The notes under the pieces were generated by a model, which was given only the letters and a program-made list of their open reading frames with translations, was not told where the DNA came from and did no database searches. DNA of 64,000 bases from an uncultured Christensenella sp. (GTDB taxonomy: Bacteria; Bacillota; Clostridia; Christensenellales; Borkfalkiaceae), in NCBI GenBank assembly GCA_910583855.1, contig CAJTYL010000007.1, positions 1-64,000 of the forward strand, in the 5' to 3' direction. The position numbers and the translations under genes were made by a program. Position 1 is the first letter of the stretch. Every line of letters begins with the position of its first letter. Positions 1 through 7,996 of this stretch are shown in pieces.

Positions 1-91
1 TTTTAACGAGCAACTTTTAAGTCCTTTTTTGTTTCCCCTTTCTTGACTATGCAGTGATTTTTCGCTTAATCGCATAGACCGACATCTATAT

Positions 92-167
92 TCCGCTTTA
101 GCTCAGTCGGTAGAGCATTCGGCTGTTAACCGAAGTGTCGTAGGTTCAAGTCCTACAAGCGGAGCCA
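92..167 (+). tRNA. tRNA-Asn (GTT), element attachment target
   Basis: The full cloverleaf is visible. The acceptor stem TCCGCTT pairs with AAGCGGA, the anticodon stem TTCGG pairs with CCGAA around a GTT anticodon, the T-arm is GTAGGTTCAAGTCCTAC, and the gene ends in an encoded CCA. A weak promoter-like pair lies upstream (TTGACT at 43-48, CTTAAT at 65-70). The last 23 bases recur at 21477-21499, which marks this gene as the integration site of the adjoining element. A 5S rRNA gene follows after one base. Confidence 0.95.
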
Positions 168-168
168 T

Positions 169-184
<16 letters not shown>
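145..184. repeat. attL: 40-bp direct repeat of integrated element
   Basis: This segment runs from the tRNA-Asn T-loop across the CCA end into the first 16 bases of the 5S gene. It is identical to 21477-21516, in the same orientation, 21,332 bp away. Similarity continues beyond it through the whole 5S gene. A tyrosine integrase gene lies just inside, as is usual for elements that integrate into tRNA 3' ends. Confidence 0.85.
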
Positions 185-282
<98 letters not shown>

Positions 283-297
283 TTTCAATTAAAAAAA

Positions 298-327
298 GCC
301 CGTTTTCGTTAAGAAAACGGGCTTTTT
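298..327 (+). terminator. Terminator of the tRNA-Asn/5S unit
   Basis: A ten-base stem GCCCGTTTTC pairs with GAAAACGGGC around a 5-nt loop and is followed by a T run. Confidence 0.9.
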
Positions 328-460
328 CTTTATGTTGTAAGCAATTTTAAGTATCGCTTAATTAGCCCGATATTTAGTTGTTTTTAATGGAAATTTGTTT
401 TGTTTGCGTGTGCTTTGTGCTTTTCCTATTTATGGATGAAAGTACACTTTTTTATGCAAA

Positions 461-480
461 GTTGAGCATAAAGTTGAGCA
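461..480. repeat. Tandem GTTGAGCA pair, left element end
   Basis: Two GTTGAGCA copies start at 461 and 473, immediately beyond the integrase stop codon. The same pair in the same orientation occurs near the right end (21366-21384). This placement suits arm-type binding sites for the integrase or an excisionase, although that role is inferred. Confidence 0.5.
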
Positions 481-485
481 CAAAT

Positions 486-1712
486 TTAATAATTCAGCTT
501 GTTACCTTCACGGAGTAAGAACTCGTCAGACAGGTCTGTGTAAGCATTTCCTAATGCACCGAGAGAGTGTCCTACAAACTCGTTCCTCGCAACGTCGGCT
601 ATTCCGCATTCTTGACAGCGGGTGTAGAAGGTTGTCCTTAAATCGTACAGCTTGTGTTTAGGAAATAATTTGTTAAACCTATCACGAAGTATACGCAACG
701 AAGAAAACTCAATTTTGTCCACGTCGACTAAATAATGTTTAAGCATAGGAGTAATAGGAATTTTCTTGTATTCAACTTTTCCGTTCTTACGCTTGCTGTT
801 GATTGCGGTTATGAAGTCGCCTTCGAGTTTTGCAGTTTCGTATTCGTTGGGTCGCATTCCCGTGTACAAAGCTATTGCAAACATTAGCTGTTGTGGAGTG
901 CCTGCCATAGAAGAGAGGAGTAAGCTTTCTTCTTCCTTTGTCAAGGCTGTTCCGTGCTGTTGTTCGTGCTTTGAGTGAAAAACCATATCCATAGGGTTGC
1001 TATGTATAATATTGTGCTTAACTGCTGTTTTGAAAATCATATTCAAAAGCGAGTGCACATCGTCTGCGGTCTTTCCTTTACCTTGCTCGTCTAATTTATC
1101 TAATAAGTCTTGACACAGCTTAGGAGTAATTCTTTTAATTGCAATGCTTCCAAAGTGCGGTTTAAGGTGGTTTTTATACCGATTTAATCCTATGCGTAGT
1201 GTTTCAGCTGTAACTTTCCGTTTGTAGAAGTTTTCGAAGTAGTATTCCGAAAACCCGTCAAAGGTGGAGGGAATAGAGGGTGTTTTCGTATCGCCATAGG
1301 TTTCTACTTCGTAAAGCCGTTTTATAAATTTTTGCTTTGCTGTTTCAAGGTTGTTGGATGACACGTTGACTTTTAGCTTATTTATTTGACAGCGGATTTC
1401 ATAGTTCCAATTGTTCTTTCCGCTTTTGCGCCTATGAACGTGCGCCGTAATACCTTGGGTTCTGAATAGTTTTCTGAATTTTCTGGGCATTTTTAATATC
1501 TCCTTTTCGGGGAAAATTAAAATTTCCGAATAATTCATACTTTCGTTTTGCTTTGGTTGTTCTTTTTGTTCGACGGTTTCCGTAAGCTCTTTTATTCTAT
1601 CTAACGTAATGGAATCCGCTGCCGCTTTTAAAACGGCTCTTGCAAGCTCATCGTTTCCGTCCGGTATTGATTTTAATGTTTTGAGTATGTTGTTTAATTC
1701 TTGAGTGGTCAA
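486..1712 (-). CDS. int: Tyrosine recombinase (element integrase)
   Basis: This 408-residue protein is a site-specific tyrosine recombinase expected to integrate and excise the surrounding element at tRNA-Asn. The C-terminal catalytic domain shows Arg287 (TGMRPNEY), Arg359 in YDLRTTF (Tyr replaces the usual His of HxxR), His382 in VGHS and the nucleophile Tyr391 in NAYTDL. A SAM-like core-binding domain lies at about 165-260 and an AP2-like arm-binding region before it. The assigned start is TTG at 1712 without a good ribosome site. A strong AGGAGG with an in-frame ATG lies further upstream (1757), but an in-frame TAA separates the two. The gene reads towards the attachment site. Family assignment is firm; the true start is not. 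Confidence 0.93.
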   Translation of the reverse strand: MTTQELNNILKTLKSIPDGNDELARAVLKAAADSITLDRIKELTETVEQKEQPKQNESMNYSEILIFPEKEILKMPRKFRKLFRTQGITAHVHRRKSGKNNWNYEIRCQINKLKVNVSSNNLETAKQKFIKRLYEVETYGDTKTPSIPSTFDGFSEYYFENFYKRKVTAETLRIGLNRYKNHLKPHFGSIAIKRITPKLCQDLLDKLDEQGKGKTADDVHSLLNMIFKTAVKHNIIHSNPMDMVFHSKHEQQHGTALTKEEESLLLSSMAGTPQQLMFAIALYTGMRPNEYETAKLEGDFITAINSKRKNGKVEYKKIPITPMLKHYLVDVDKIEFSSLRILRDRFNKLFPKHKLYDLRTTFYTRCQECGIADVARNEFVGHSLGALGNAYTDLSDEFLLREGNKLNY

Positions 1713-1869
1713 TCTGTTATTTTGGCTGGCTTAGTCTATTTTATCTTGCCATCGCATATCCTCCTTTTGTGTTTTTTTAATGTAGTTATTAAGTTGTCTG
1801 TAAAAAATGTTAATACGATTATAACGGCCCGGCGCAAAATGTCAAGGGCCTATATTAAGTTTTTTTCAA

Positions 1870-2682
1870 TTATCCATAAGGCATATCGTCAAAGTAAAGT
1901 TGGTCGTAGTCATCATTGGCACGGCGGTTAAAGCGGTCTCTTTGTTCAGGAGTGGTATTCTTAATGAGTGATAAACTTTCACCACGTTTGGCTCCGTAGC
2001 GTTTCGCAACTTCTGTATAAAAATCTTCCTGCAAATCGGAATAGGAAATAAGTCCGCCACGCTGTTTCCAAAACTCGGAATGACTTAGCCGTGGTCTGTC
2101 TATATTTTTCATAGAGGTATAGACAGGTCTGTCAAGCTCGTAATACTGTTGTAACTTGTTTCCTTTTTCGCTTCTGTTATTGCTCATAACTTTAACTTGC
2201 CATTTATCCGTAATGGGAAGATAGTAGACGAACAGGTTGCGCCGGTTCCACTCGGTTACAATAACAGCACAGGTAATGTTGTCGTCTGTGTGCAGATAGC
2301 CTACTTTGTCCACGGCAAAGGAATAGCAGTTGCAGAAATACATATATATCTCGTCCTCATTGGGGAAACTTTTCCAAAACTCTTTATTGCCGCCGAACTG
2401 TAAACACTCTAAAATTATGTTTTTACCACGTTTATTGAACTGCGCATTTAATAAAGACATTACGTTATTCCACGCTTGTTCCGTGGGATAGCGCATTTGC
2501 TTTAAATAATCAACTTGAAATTGCTCTTCGCAATCCGCAATGTAATTATCCACGGCGGTAAAGTCTGTGTCCTTATGAGTTATAACGGAAATTGTTGCGT
2601 GTTTTTCTCTCTGCATTCCCCAAATTTTTCTCTGCTCGGACGGAGACCTTACTACACATTTGTTTCGATAATACTTATACAT
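1870..2682 (-). CDS. Possible MobV/Pre-like mobilization protein
   Basis: This 270-residue product starts at the ATG (MYKYYRNK) preceded by GGAGG 6 nt upstream. An ATG 87 bases further upstream has no such site. The order of a basic N-terminus, a block around QREKH, a central region near YLHTDDN and a closing LQEDFYTEVAKRYG-like helix ending in RGE resembles MobV relaxases (plasmid recombination enzymes). The usual HxDE..PHxH metal motif is not intact, so it may be a divergent or non-catalytic relative, or something else. A perfect hairpin lies upstream of the start. If it is a relaxase, the element would be mobilizable rather than self-transmissible, since no conjugation genes are seen. Confidence 0.4.
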   Translation of the reverse strand: MYKYYRNKCVVRSPSEQRKIWGMQREKHATISVITHKDTDFTAVDNYIADCEEQFQVDYLKQMRYPTEQAWNNVMSLLNAQFNKRGKNIILECLQFGGNKEFWKSFPNEDEIYMYFCNCYSFAVDKVGYLHTDDNITCAVIVTEWNRRNLFVYYLPITDKWQVKVMSNNRSEKGNKLQQYYELDRPVYTSMKNIDRPRLSHSEFWKQRGGLISYSDLQEDFYTEVAKRYGAKRGESLSLIKNTTPEQRDRFNRRANDDYDQLYFDDMPYG

Positions 2683-2730
2683 TTTTCGCCTCCTTTTAAT
2701 TTTTTTGAGTGGAGGGGTACTTAATAAAAG

Positions 2731-2759
2731 AAAACTCACGACAAAGGGTCGTGAGTTTT
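2731..2759. terminator. Bidirectional terminator-like hairpin
   Basis: AAAACTCACGAC and GTCGTGAGTTTT form a perfect 12-bp stem with a 5-nt loop and T runs in both directions. It lies upstream of the MobV-like gene and before the promoter at 2848, so it insulates the two units. Confidence 0.75.
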
Positions 2760-2847
2760 GCTTTGCCATTAAATTTAAACTTCCCTCTACTTATAAGCCA
2801 CGGGAACGCCCAAAATATTACCAAATGTTAAAAATTTCTTTAAAATA

Positions 2848-2876
2848 TTGACAAATATTTAGTTCCGTGCTATTAT
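2848..2876 (+). promoter_or_regulatory. Strong sigma-A promoter of the RNase III/viperin operon
   Basis: TTGACA at 2848-2853, a 17-bp spacer and TATTAT at 2871-2876 make a near-consensus promoter. Transcription would start near 2883, leaving a leader of about 200 nt before the first ATG at 3081. Confidence 0.85.
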
Positions 2877-2882
2877 ATGCTT

Positions 2883-3080
2883 AGAACAGAATTGGAAAAG
2901 ATTATACTCTTTACCTAGATATCGAAAGAAAGTTATCGCACGAATACCTATGTGGTAGTCGTAATATCGAAGGATAGACTATCGGCAAAGACATTAATTT
3001 AATCTCGGCGCCTTCTTTGAAAATTCTGTTGGAGTTTTATCATTCCGAAGCAACAGAATATTTTAAAAGAAGGAGTAGTC
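2883..3080 (+). promoter_or_regulatory. Structured 5' leader with two exclusive folds
   Basis: The untranslated leader contains AACAGAATT at 2885-2893, which pairs perfectly with AATTCTGTT at 3022-3030 and closes a domain of about 145 nt. Small hairpins lie inside it, including CGAATACC/GGTAGTCG (about 2941-2961) and GATAG/CTATC (about 2973-2983). The 3' arm can instead pair with a second copy, CAACAGAAT at 3051-3059 (9 bp). That alternative aligns CCTTCTTT at 3011-3018 with AAAGAAGG at 3066-3073, which contains the ribosome site of the first gene. The layout is a switch between an open and a sequestered ribosome site. No known riboswitch class is recognised. Confidence 0.65.
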
Positions 3081-5423
3081 ATGTATGATAAAAACAGGGC
3101 TGCCCTTAATTGGGTAGCCTTTTTTAAGTTAAGTGAACAAGAAAAAGAATCGGTTTTAAGTCGTATAGACCTTTACTCGGATAAATTCATTTGGGAAAAT
3201 TACATTCGATTAATCAGTATTAAAGAAGCCTTGCCGCAAGACGAAGCTTACTGTGACGCTTGTAAAATTTCCGTTTTGAGGTTTTGCCTTGAAGACAGCA
3301 ATTTTGCAAGGGATGTACTTTCGGACGAGGATTTTGCAAAGAGTTTGGAGTTGTTCGCTCGCAAACAGTATTCAAGCAAACTGTTGAAAAGCTTATTGAG
3401 TAAATTCAGTGTTTTATTATCGGATTTTCACGATGATAAATGTGAGCGTGTCAACGATTTGTTAAGATTGGAAGTGATTAGGGAGACGAACGCGCATCGC
3501 GAGGAGAAAGCGGAAAAGGTATTTTCGCCGTTGAAGAAGCAGATTGAAAAAGTTGCTTCCGGTGTTAAGGGTATTTGTTATCTAGCAACCGAAAATGCAA
3601 GAGATTTTGCAGGAAGGGTATTTTTTAAGTTCGACTTAAAGACTGAATTAAACGAATATTTAAAAGAAAAGTATTCTTACGATTTTAACGAGCTTAACGC
3701 AAGCTTGAACGTGGTAGTATTAACGCTTCCCGGTAATCACAATGACGATGTAAACCGTTTATTTCAGAAAGCGTTATTTGATGACGACGGTTTTTGGGAA
3801 AAACATAGAAAGTTTAACGTTATTGCTTTTATCGAAAAGGTGTATGAGGTCAACGACCCTCGTCATGCGGAAAAGATTTTAGACCATATTTTAGTCGAAA
3901 TTTCAAAGATGCAATACGGTAAAGAAATAATTGAAAAAGCTTTGCCGTTGGTATTTTTGAAGCGGGAAGAGTTTTTGTGTGGATTGGAAGATCGCACTTT
4001 CAGATTTACATTCGATAGGTTTAGGTATTATTGTAATCTGCGTATGGTGTCCGAAGATAAATTATGTTATCCCTTTGCAAGGGTAAGCGATGCGGAGAAC
4101 AAAATAAGTCAAGGCAAGCAACTGGTAGAAGAATTTTTACGCGAAATTTATCCCGAAAAATTTGACCAAGTTTTGGAAATTTTAAAGTCCGAGATAGCAA
4201 CACCCAGCGTCGGTTTTTCAGTTATGAAACAAGCGTTATGCAATGTCAACGGACAGTCCGCTGTTTCTGATAAAGATTACGACGAGTGGACTATACGACA
4301 TATTGTGGACTCCACGACGTTCGGTTATCACACTAAAATCGTAGACAGAGAGGCAGTTACCGTTTATTGCCCCGAATATTTTTCTCCGCAAAACATATGG
4401 AACAGATTTTATTTGAAAGCTTTTTATATGTTTAAGCTCGTAAAGAACAAGAGAACGTGTTTTGCTAACTTGTTTGAAGTTTATTACGACTTGTTTCAAT
4501 TCATAGAGGAAAAGACGGGGATAAGAACTTCATATCAACGCAATACCGAAGGACGCGACGAGGCGTTTAATCAACTCAAATTGATTTTGAATAAGCACGG
4601 GGTAGAGGCTTCTGGTGAATTCAAACAAGACTATATAATTTCCCTTTTAGACAGAAAGGTTGCAATTAGGGAAGAGTCTGAAAGGTTCCCCGTATTAGAG
4701 CAACTGGGTGACGCGGTGTACGGACTTGCGATTGCGGAAATGTTGTTTTATTGCGGCGATGAAATAGAGAACTTTGCAGAGCTGTTCGAGCATTATACTT
4801 GTGCGGAAACTCAGATAGAGGTAGCCGAGAAAGCAGGAATAGATAAACTGTACTTGTCGTCCTATTCGTTGCCGAGAAAATATGAGAGGGATATTCTTAT
4901 CAATCCTGACGATGAGGCTTACATTATCGAGCAAGAAAGAGAACAGCTTGGAAACGGAAAGAAATATATAGCCGATTCTTTGGAAATGGTAATAGGAACG
5001 GTCTGCAAAGATTGCGGCTATAAAACGGCGATTGAGTTTACAAAAAAATTGCTTAGGGAAACTTATCCCGCTTCAATTCCTTTTATGCGTGAAGTGCGTT
5101 GGGAAGATAAACTTAATACGAATATTGATAGGGACTATTGGACAAGAATACTCCCTGCACCTTATTCGGACTTCGAGGACTCTCAAATCGTCGCTTGGAG
5201 GGCGTTTGACAAATTTTTCAAAGCTTATGTTTTGGGTACGGAAGACGTTGCGACCCGCCGTTATATTACAAACAGCTTTAGCGATAATGGGCTGTATGAT
5301 AGCTATGGTTCGTCTTACGAAGTAAATCAGGTCTTTTACGAATATTTGCATAAAGGACTGGATAACGCTATTGAAAAATTCGGCGATACCGTAAAAGAAA
5401 ATTATATTAAATTGAAAAAATAA
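3081..5423 (+). CDS. Large protein with C-terminal RNase III domain
   Basis: This 780-residue protein starts at an ATG behind AGGAG. About residues 500-665 match the RNase III endonuclease fold. LEQLGDAVYGLAIAEML supplies Glu540 and Asp544, the segment FAELFEHYTCAETQIEVAEK matches the helix after the active site, and ADSLEMVIGT supplies Asp632 and Glu635. Four acidic catalytic positions are therefore present, while the position of E. coli Glu38 is Pro. No double-stranded-RNA-binding domain is visible. The first 500 residues are probably mostly helical and match nothing I recognise, and about 115 residues follow the nuclease domain. The gene lies 50 bp upstream of the viperin gene and shares its promoter. 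Ordinary bacterial RNase III is about 230 residues, so this is an unusual, probably defence-related architecture. RNA cleavage is inferred from motifs. Confidence 0.8.
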   Translation: MYDKNRAALNWVAFFKLSEQEKESVLSRIDLYSDKFIWENYIRLISIKEALPQDEAYCDACKISVLRFCLEDSNFARDVLSDEDFAKSLELFARKQYSSKLLKSLLSKFSVLLSDFHDDKCERVNDLLRLEVIRETNAHREEKAEKVFSPLKKQIEKVASGVKGICYLATENARDFAGRVFFKFDLKTELNEYLKEKYSYDFNELNASLNVVVLTLPGNHNDDVNRLFQKALFDDDGFWEKHRKFNVIAFIEKVYEVNDPRHAEKILDHILVEISKMQYGKEIIEKALPLVFLKREEFLCGLEDRTFRFTFDRFRYYCNLRMVSEDKLCYPFARVSDAENKISQGKQLVEEFLREIYPEKFDQVLEILKSEIATPSVGFSVMKQALCNVNGQSAVSDKDYDEWTIRHIVDSTTFGYHTKIVDREAVTVYCPEYFSPQNIWNRFYLKAFYMFKLVKNKRTCFANLFEVYYDLFQFIEEKTGIRTSYQRNTEGRDEAFNQLKLILNKHGVEASGEFKQDYIISLLDRKVAIREESERFPVLEQLGDAVYGLAIAEMLFYCGDEIENFAELFEHYTCAETQIEVAEKAGIDKLYLSSYSLPRKYERDILINPDDEAYIIEQEREQLGNGKKYIADSLEMVIGTVCKDCGYKTAIEFTKKLLRETYPASIPFMREVRWEDKLNTNIDRDYWTRILPAPYSDFEDSQIVAWRAFDKFFKAYVLGTEDVATRRYITNSFSDNGLYDSYGSSYEVNQVFYEYLHKGLDNAIEKFGDTVKENYIKLKK

Positions 5424-5473
5424 TCTGTTGCTTGGAATGATATGAACTCCGGAATAAAATTCAGGAGGTTCAT

Positions 5474-6595
5474 ATGATGAACGTAATTAATTTCCACATA
5501 ACCAACTCATGCAATTACCATTGCACATACTGCTTCGGGAAATTTCCCGATAAGAAAGAATCAACTTTTAAAGAGGCTTGCCTAGTAGTCGACAACATAG
5601 CTCGCTATTTTTCAAAAAGCGGAGTAACGGACGGGCGAATAAATTTGGCAGGTGGAGAACCGTTGCTGTGTCCGTACTTAGACGATTTGATAGATTATAT
5701 CAACGCTTACGGCATAAAGGTATCCGTCATAACCAATGGAAGTCTGCTTACAGAGGAGCGAATTGCTCTTTGGAAAGATAAGGTTTGCTGTATTGGTTTG
5801 AGTATCGATTCAGCATTACCCGAAATGAATACGGCAATTGGTAGGTGCTGTAATAACAAAACGCTTACAATAAAACAAGCTGTGAGAATTACCCAAGCTA
5901 TTCATCGTAACGGGATAATGCTTAAAATAAACACGGTAGTATCCAAGTTAAACGTAAACGAAGATATGACGGTAATCTATAAAAGGCTAAAACCTGATAG
6001 ATTAAAATTGTTACAAGTGGAAATAGTTGAGGGCATCAACGATTGTGCAGCAAAATTAGCAATAAGCAAAAAGTCTTTTGACGAATTTTGTAAACGACAT
6101 GAAAATTGTTGCTGTAATCTTGTGCCCGAATATTCGGATGATATGGAAAATTCCTATTTGATGATTAATCCGCAGGGTGAATTTCAATTAAACGATTCGG
6201 GCGAGTACAAAATTTACGGAAACTGCCTTGAAGAAGAGTTGAACGAGATTTTAAACAGGATTCCGATAAGTATCGATAAGTTTAACTCAAGGTATGGTAA
6301 AGAGAGTAAGCCTGCAATAATTACCAAAAAGGTTTGCATTTTCGGCGGTCATCCTACGTGGATTAAAGGCATTAAAGAACGCTTGGTTAATGCAAAGTTT
6401 TTTAAAGACGATTTGCACAGCCTTGACGTTATCCGTAATGCGGATGAAATTTGGATTCAATCAAATGCAATTTCACATTCATTTTATGGTAAAGTTATGG
6501 ATGCGGCAAGGGCAAATGGAATTCCTGTTCGTTATTTCGGCTTCGCTGGTACAAAAAAATGCTTGGAGCAAGTTAATTTTAAAAAGTCATCATAA
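5474..6595 (+). CDS. Prokaryotic viperin fused to DUF2325 domain
   Basis: This 373-residue radical SAM enzyme is a prokaryotic viperin. Cys13, Cys17 and Cys20 form the CxxxCxxC cluster motif in NFHITNSCNYHCTYCF, and GGEP lies at 60-63. Several blocks follow the animal enzyme closely: VITNGSLL, KINTVVSKLNVNEDMT, EIVEG and the LVPEYSDDMENSYLMI stretch. Known viperins convert nucleoside triphosphates to 3'-deoxy-3',4'-didehydro chain terminators that block phage RNA synthesis. Residues about 287-366 form an additional DUF2325-type Rossmann-like domain (FGGHP near the start, then NADEIWIQ and SNAISHS). AGGAGG precedes the tandem ATGs. It is the second gene of the operon, ending at a strong terminator. 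No nucleotide kinase partner gene is adjacent. Confidence 0.92.
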   Translation: MMNVINFHITNSCNYHCTYCFGKFPDKKESTFKEACLVVDNIARYFSKSGVTDGRINLAGGEPLLCPYLDDLIDYINAYGIKVSVITNGSLLTEERIALWKDKVCCIGLSIDSALPEMNTAIGRCCNNKTLTIKQAVRITQAIHRNGIMLKINTVVSKLNVNEDMTVIYKRLKPDRLKLLQVEIVEGINDCAAKLAISKKSFDEFCKRHENCCCNLVPEYSDDMENSYLMINPQGEFQLNDSGEYKIYGNCLEEELNEILNRIPISIDKFNSRYGKESKPAIITKKVCIFGGHPTWIKGIKERLVNAKFFKDDLHSLDVIRNADEIWIQSNAISHSFYGKVMDAARANGIPVRYFGFAGTKKCLEQVNFKKSS

Positions 6596-6598
6596 TTT

Positions 6599-6629
6599 AA
6601 GCCGCCGACAGAGTTCTGTCGGCGGCTTT
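6599..6629. terminator. Terminator between convergent genes
   Basis: GCCGCCGACAGA (6601-6612) pairs with TCTGTCGGCGGC (6615-6626), flanked by AA and TTTC. It ends the viperin operon and overlaps the end of the convergent sigma-like gene at 6633. Confidence 0.88.
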
Positions 6630-6632
6630 CAT

Positions 6633-7655
6633 TTATTCGGGTAACTTCTTGCCCGAATAGTGTTTATAGAACTGTTTTAATCTCTTGTTGCGCCATTGGG
6701 CTACAAACGGATAAAACCTCTGTGTAAGAAAATCTTCCACGCTGAGGCCCAACCGTTTTGTAATCAGTTCTACCGTTGCATATATACTTGTGTGGATTTT
6801 GTCCGAATCGGGTAGACCGACTTTCTTTCTCCGTTCCGTCTCACGACAAAGACGGATATAAACTGTCCCAACGATAGGAGGTTGTCCGCCGTAATAATCT
6901 TTATAGTGTGCTTTTTCTTCCTCAGTTGCCGTGTTAAGATACTCGGCAATCTCTTCGTCAACTTTATCGTTATCAAAAAGGTAATAGGTCAATATGTAAC
7001 GGCACAGCTCTCCTATACTGTAAAACCAATGCGTGAAAGGCAGTAAATCACATAACAGCTTACGGAGAACAAATTCCAATTCCACGTCAAGGAAATAAGG
7101 CATTTCACCGTCATTAACAAATTTATTCCAGCAGTGCCACACAATATCAGCTTGCGAACCTGTTTTGAATATGTAATCGTCTGCCGAGTTGTTTGCCTTT
7201 TTGAGTGCGGAAGAAATAAACCCTTGCGTAACGCCAAGCTCCTCGGCGGCTTGTTTCTGAGTTTTATCGCCCGACATTGTTGTCAAAATCTCTCTGTCTT
7301 GCTGAGGTAAATTCCTCAACATAATTTCTTTGTCCATTTGTTCGTTTGCATAAACGTTGAACGGAATATCTTTATTAATTCTGCGTTGCTGTTGCTTGGG
7401 CGTAAGTTCTTCTTCGTCCTTATCGGAAAATCTCTTTGTGTGGCGTTGATACTTGTGGGTATTGTTGTATTCCAACCTATCCAACTCAAACAATGCTTCC
7501 CATTCCGACTCGCTTACTTCGATGACGATATACGCTTTTTTATTGTACCAAACGTCGGGTTTATCTTCCTCGACACAAGGGTAATAATACAGAAATTTTC
7601 CTTCCGTTTTGGCGGGTTGCTTTTGCTTGTTTAGATGATACGCTGATTTATCCAT
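6633..7655 (-). CDS. Sigma-70 region 4-like helix-turn-helix protein
   Basis: This 340-residue protein contains a sigma region 4-type helix-turn-helix at about 120-153 (DREIL, then KQAAEELGVTQGFISSALKKA-like helices). The segment before it (EWEALFELDRLEYNN) is typical of sigma-like proteins carried by Bacillota mobile elements. The remaining 180 residues are of unknown role. A TATAAT lies only a few bases before the ATG on the minus strand and no ribosome site is seen, so a leaderless transcript is possible. Control of element genes is a reasonable guess but not shown. Confidence 0.65.
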   Translation of the reverse strand: MDKSAYHLNKQKQPAKTEGKFLYYYPCVEEDKPDVWYNKKAYIVIEVSESEWEALFELDRLEYNNTHKYQRHTKRFSDKDEEELTPKQQQRRINKDIPFNVYANEQMDKEIMLRNLPQQDREILTTMSGDKTQKQAAEELGVTQGFISSALKKANNSADDYIFKTGSQADIVWHCWNKFVNDGEMPYFLDVELEFVLRKLLCDLLPFTHWFYSIGELCRYILTYYLFDNDKVDEEIAEYLNTATEEEKAHYKDYYGGQPPIVGTVYIRLCRETERRKKVGLPDSDKIHTSIYATVELITKRLGLSVEDFLTQRFYPFVAQWRNKRLKQFYKHYSGKKLPE

Positions 7656-7996
7656 ACGCTTATTATAACACAGTAAACTTGACAGATATTGGCATATATT
7701 AAAAAATTTTCAGAAAAATTTCACACCGTGCATTTCTTCAAAATATGTTGCAAAAATTGTGGCATTTATCAATGCCTAAGCAGGTAAAGGAAAATGCCAT
7801 AAAAGGCAATTTCGACCCGCTCGCTTTGCTCGCTGGAACAAGCGGGAAACCCGCTTTTTATATTGTGAAGGACATATAAAAGTGCGTATATTATGATTAC
7901 AAATTTGTGAATTTTATAAAAAACTAATTTCAAAAAATTGCATAATAAAAGCTCACGGCAAGAGCCGTGAGTTAATATTTAGATAAGCCATTTAGT
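7656..7996. other. Hairpin-rich intergenic region
   Basis: This gene-free stretch has several short inverted repeats. GGCATT pairs with AATGCC around 7762-7776. AAGCGGG (7840-7846) pairs with CCCGCTT (7850-7856) followed by Ts. GCTCACGGC pairs with GCCGTGAG around 7950-7971, a terminator-like hairpin for the kinase gene ending at 7997. No gene was found. Confidence 0.5.
7840..7860 (+). terminator. Terminator-like hairpin
   Basis: A seven-base stem AAGCGGG/CCCGCTT with a 3-nt loop is followed by TTTT on the plus strand. No plus-strand gene is seen before it, so it may end a small RNA or read-through transcript. Confidence 0.5.

Noticed and set aside
2883..3080. Leader considered as a retron or DRT-type non-coding RNA
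   Set aside because: The downstream protein shows no reverse transcriptase motif such as a YxDD box; its recognisable domain is RNase III.
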